From: Oceanibacterium hippocampi
GTDB taxonomy: Bacteria; Pseudomonadota; Alphaproteobacteria; Sneathiellales; Sneathiellaceae
Direction of reading: 5' to 3'
Assembly (NCBI RefSeq): GCF_900172325.1
Contig: NZ_FWFR01000001.1
Coordinates: forward strand, 1,814,335 to 1,878,334
DNA length: 64,000 nucleotides
The notes under the pieces were generated by a model that worked only from the letters and a program-made list of their open reading frames with translations, ran no database searches and was not told where the DNA came from. This document shows, one piece after another, positions 61,523 through 64,000 of the stretch. How positions within the stretch are numbered: position 1 is the stretch's first letter; each line of letters begins with the position of its first letter. The position numbers and the translations under genes are program-made.

Positions 61523-62332
61523 TCAGATGGCCCTGGCGCTGCCGAGCAGGTAGGGCCAGCGTATGGTGATCCGCCCGTTCTCGCGTTTCGCCTCGGCGCC
61601 CGCGCGAAGTTCCTCGGTGATTGCCTTGCGGGCGGCGGGCGCCTGCAATTCGATCAGCATCGCCGCCCGGACTGTCGACTTGTAGATCAGATCGATGAAC
61701 TCCTGACCGTTCGCCGGTTCATGGAGCGCGACTGCGCGGTCGAAGGCGATGGCAGTGAAGCCTGCATCGTGGAGCGCCGCCCGCGCTGTCGCTTCCTCGG
61801 CAAACCGAAAAGGCGGAGGAGCGGGCGGCAGCGGCACGTCGAGCCTGCCATGACGCTTGATGGCAGCCATCAGCATGGCGAACATCTCCCAGCCTTCATC
61901 CGGCGGGAGCCAGGTCGTGTAGAGGAAGTGCCCGCCGGGTGTCAGCACGCGTGCCGCTTCGCGAAGGGCGCCGTCGGCGTCGGCCAGATGCCAGAGACCG
62001 AAAGCGGAAACGGCGATATCGAAGCTGTCATCCGGCAGGGTGAGGGCCTCCGCGTCACCCATGCGGATGTCGGCCGAGGGGGCTCTTGCCGCCGCGATCC
62101 CGACCATGGTCGGTGAAAAGTCGACACCCGTGACCGTTGCGCCGCGGTCGCTCGCCGCAGCGGCAAGATCGCCCGGGCCGCAGCAGATGTCGAGCAGCCG
62201 CTTTCCCTCCAGCGACCCGGCCGCGCCGAGGATCGGTTCGATTGCCTGGCGCGTGATACTCGCGAAGGCGGTGTCGTAGGCATCGGCCTTCTCGGTCCAG
62301 CCGGCCTTCTCCTGTTCCTTGAACGTCGTCAT
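61523..62332 (-). CDS. Class I SAM-dependent methyltransferase (UbiE-like)
   Basis: A 269-residue methyltransferase. Motif I is LLDICCGPGDLAA, with VTGVDFSPTMV as the second-strand acid and DIRMGDAEALTLP as the adenine-contacting motif. FDIAVSAFGLWHL follows. It differs from the other methyltransferase in the window around motif I (CCGPGD against GCGTGV). The acceptor is not known. Its promoter can be read: a near-consensus pair is at 62375-62403. The remnant of a LysR gene lies just behind that promoter on the same strand. Confidence 0.85.
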   Translation of the reverse strand: MTTFKEQEKAGWTEKADAYDTAFASITRQAIEPILGAAGSLEGKRLLDICCGPGDLAAAASDRGATVTGVDFSPTMVGIAAARAPSADIRMGDAEALTLPDDSFDIAVSAFGLWHLADADGALREAARVLTPGGHFLYTTWLPPDEGWEMFAMLMAAIKRHGRLDVPLPPAPPPFRFAEEATARAALHDAGFTAIAFDRAVALHEPANGQEFIDLIYKSTVRAAMLIELQAPAARKAITEELRAGAEAKRENGRITIRWPYLLGSARAI

Positions 62333-62374
62333 TACGCTGCCGCCCCCAGTTCGGCAAACGTCACGTCGGCATAA

Positions 62375-62403
62375 ATATTAGTAAAATGGAACATATATCT
62401 CAA
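62375..62403 (-). promoter_or_regulatory. Strong housekeeping promoter of the UbiE-like methyltransferase gene
   Basis: On the minus strand TTGAGA (62398-62403) and TAATAT (62375-62380) are spaced by exactly 17 bases in an AT-rich patch. The start would be near 62368, giving a leader of about 36 bases before the ATG at 62332. The ribosome site is weak and G/C-rich. The -35 box overlaps the stop codon of the LysR remnant upstream, which would be read in the same direction. Confidence 0.7.
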
Positions 62404-62636
62404 GTACTGAGGCGGTTCATGCAGGAGGTCAGGCGCTCGACGAAGATGCGGGCGGCAAGGGCAAGGCGCTTCCGGGACGGCATGATGATCCCCATGCGCA
62501 GACCGGAAAGCCATGGATCGACGAGCGGGATCGCTTCCAGGGCACCTTGGCCATGCCCGGTCAGGCTGAGCGGGGCGCTCACGTGGCCGCCCCCGGGTGG
62601 AAAATTGATGTCAGTCAAAGCGAACGGGCCCGGCAC
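62400..62636 (-). pseudogene. C-terminal remnant of a LysR-family regulator
   Basis: A 78-codon open frame whose final 45 residues read like the end of a LysR effector domain. LEAIPLVDPWLSGLRMGI is followed by MPSRKRLALAARIFVERL, the common late pattern of strand, turn and final helix. The helix-turn-helix and most of the effector domain are missing: upstream lies the start of the ferric-reductase-like gene. The first 25 residues do not resemble LysR. It is therefore a decayed fragment, not a working regulator. This fills most of the otherwise gene-free 340 bases between 62333 and 62673, the only spacer here longer than 300. Confidence 0.6.
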
Positions 62637-62673
62637 GACCTAGAAAGACCCCGAGCCAGTAACGGAGGTCGTC

Positions 62674-64000
62674 GTGCCGCGTACGAATGTCTGGATTTTC
62701 TGGGGTTTCTGGGTCGTGCTGGGTCTGCTCTGGCTGGCCCTGAACCCGGCCATATTCTCCGCCGCGGATGTCTTCGCGTTCCGCCATCAGGTCATGCAGT
62801 TCAGCGGTGTCCTGGCGATCGCGGCAATGAGCGTCGCGATGATCCTGTCGATCAGACCGCGCTGGCCCGAGGCAAGACTGGGCGGGCTCGACAAGGTTTA
62901 CCGGCTGCACAAATGGCTCGGGATCGGTGCGCTCGGCCTTGCGGTCTTTCACTGGCTTTGGTCCGAGGCGCCGAAATGGGCGGTCGGGCTGGGTTGGCTC
63001 GACCGTCCCGCCCGGGGGCCGCGGGCGGAGATCACCGACCCGGTCCAGCGCTTCCTCCTCGACTATCGCGACGCGGCCGAAGGTCCCGGCGAATGGGCCT
63101 TCTACGGCATGCTCGTCCTTCTGTTGATCGCATTGATCAAGCTGATCCCCTATCGCCTGTTCCGCTACAGCCACCGGGTCATGCCGGTCGTCTATCTGCT
63201 GCTGGCATTTCACGCCGTCATCCTGCTGGACTACGAGATGTGGCTGACGCCGCTCGGCCTCGTCATGGCGATCCTGCTGGGTGCCGGCTGCCTCGCGGCC
63301 GTCGTCTCGCTCTTCGGGCGGATCGGCGCGGGCCGGCGCGTGGCCGGCGAAATCGTGGCGATGCATCACTACCCGGGCGTCCACTCGCTCGAGACCGTGG
63401 TCAGGCTCGGCCCCGGCTGGCCGGGGCACGAGGCCGGGCAGTTCGCCTTCGCCACTTCCGACAGGCTGGAAGGGGCACACCCCTATACGATCGCCTCCGC
63501 GTGGGATCCGGCCGAGCCGTGGATCACCTTCATTTCGAAGGAACTGGGCGACCATACAACTGGCCTGGTCGACCGTCTGAAGGTCGGGCAGAAGGTGACC
63601 GTCGAAGGCCCGTATGGCTGCTTCACCTTCCATGACGGCGCGCCGCGCCAGATCTGGGTCGGCGCGGGCATCGGGATCACACCCTTCGTCGCCCGGCTGA
63701 AGGAGATGGCGAAGCGCGACGGCGGCGCGGCGCGGCCCGGGATCGACCTGTTCCACAGCACGCGCGAGGTCGACGAGGCGGCGCTCGAACGCCTGGCGGA
63801 AGACGCCCGCGCCGCCAACGTCCGCCTCCATCTGCTGATCGACGGGCGCGACGGCCGGCTGACCGGCCAGCGCATTCGCGAAGCCGTTCCGGAATGGCGG
63901 GAGGCGAGCCTCTGGTTCTGTGGGCCCGGCGGCTTGGGCAAGGCCCTTCGGGCGGATTTCGCCGCCCGCGGCATGCCAGTCGACGCGGCCTTTCACCAGG
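62674..64000 (+). CDS. Ferric-reductase-like transmembrane flavoprotein, 3' end missing
   Basis: An open frame of 442 codons running off the window with no stop. It starts at a GTG at 62674, five bases after GGAGG. The N-terminal half is a membrane domain with six or so helices and pairs of histidines (LHKWLG, FHWLW, RYSHRV and AFHAV) that would bind haem. Next is a FAD domain with HPYTIAS and a NAD-binding part with GAGIGITPF and FCGPGG near the window end. This is the build of bacterial ferric-reductase or NOX-like enzymes. The gene is complete at its 5' end only. Confidence 0.85.
   Translation, partial: MPRTNVWIFWGFWVVLGLLWLALNPAIFSAADVFAFRHQVMQFSGVLAIAAMSVAMILSIRPRWPEARLGGLDKVYRLHKWLGIGALGLAVFHWLWSEAPKWAVGLGWLDRPARGPRAEITDPVQRFLLDYRDAAEGPGEWAFYGMLVLLLIALIKLIPYRLFRYSHRVMPVVYLLLAFHAVILLDYEMWLTPLGLVMAILLGAGCLAAVVSLFGRIGAGRRVAGEIVAMHHYPGVHSLETVVRLGPGWPGHEAGQFAFATSDRLEGAHPYTIASAWDPAEPWITFISKELGDHTTGLVDRLKVGQKVTVEGPYGCFTFHDGAPRQIWVGAGIGITPFVARLKEMAKRDGGAARPGIDLFHSTREVDEAALERLAEDARAANVRLHLLIDGRDGRLTGQRIREAVPEWREASLWFCGPGGLGKALRADFAARGMPVDAAFHQ

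Noticed and set aside
62386-62643. An 85-codon plus-strand frame near the window end
   Set aside because: It is antisense to the LysR remnant, is basic and has no domain. The minus-strand reading matches a LysR end.

Overview
The window is about 64 kb of GC-rich, densely coding bacterial DNA. A MipZ division ATPase, a DUF1489 protein, a lipid A / Kdo gene cluster and several catabolic, TRAP and ABC modules point to an alphaproteobacterium, probably Rhodospirillales-like. That placement rests on gene content only. I see no rRNA, tRNA, CRISPR array, insertion sequence, integrase or phage gene.

Layout. 1-5.3 kb: leucine catabolism (3' end of the methylcrotonyl-CoA carboxylase beta gene, methylglutaconyl-CoA hydratase, biotin carboxylase subunit, HMG-CoA lyase) with a DASS-type anion transporter coupled to the lyase. 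5.3-6.2 kb: YjbQ-like and DUF1489 genes. 6.2-11.1 kb (minus): a molybdopterin oxidoreductase followed by a complete ABC uptake system with a PF04392-type binding protein. 11.2-16.1 kb: msbA, a DUF374 acyltransferase, waaA and lpxK, all for lipid A/Kdo assembly and export. 16.1-20.0 kb (minus): leucine dehydrogenase and an alcohol/aldehyde dehydrogenase pair. 20.1-24.2 kb: DUF3179 protein, mipZ, and a sterol desaturase-like gene with its MarR regulator behind a promoter overlapped by two matching operators. 24.2-27.9 kb (minus): galU, ugd and a phosphohexomutase, making UDP-glucuronate. 28.0-33.8 kb: VWA/J-protein pair, a non-pyrrolysine MttB-family methyltransferase, a secreted caspase-like protein and a methyltransferase.

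33.9-54.5 kb is a large accessory catabolic locus. A minus-strand block holds a TAXI/TRAP importer, Ldh-family dehydrogenase, crotonase, flavin reductase, SDR and LysR. A divergent plus-strand block holds a LysR, luciferase-like monooxygenase, CaiB-type CoA-transferase, crotonase, an unrecognised 104-residue protein and an MFS carrier. A Liv-type ABC importer follows, with an SMP-30/lactonase and an SDR directly behind livF. The two halves of a possible two-component flavin monooxygenase lie in opposite arms. The substrate cannot be read from the sequence, and this is the best candidate here for an undescribed pathway.

54.5-64.0 kb: an RraA-like protein divergent from a dimethylglycine/sarcosine dehydrogenase-type flavoprotein, a BCCT betaine/choline carrier with a strong terminator, an ArsR-LysE pair divergent from a NIPSNAP protein, a second methyltransferase, a LysR remnant, and a ferric-reductase-like flavoprotein running off the end. 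All three solute-binding-protein genes in the window are followed by a strong hairpin before the permease gene, consistent with excess production of the binding protein.
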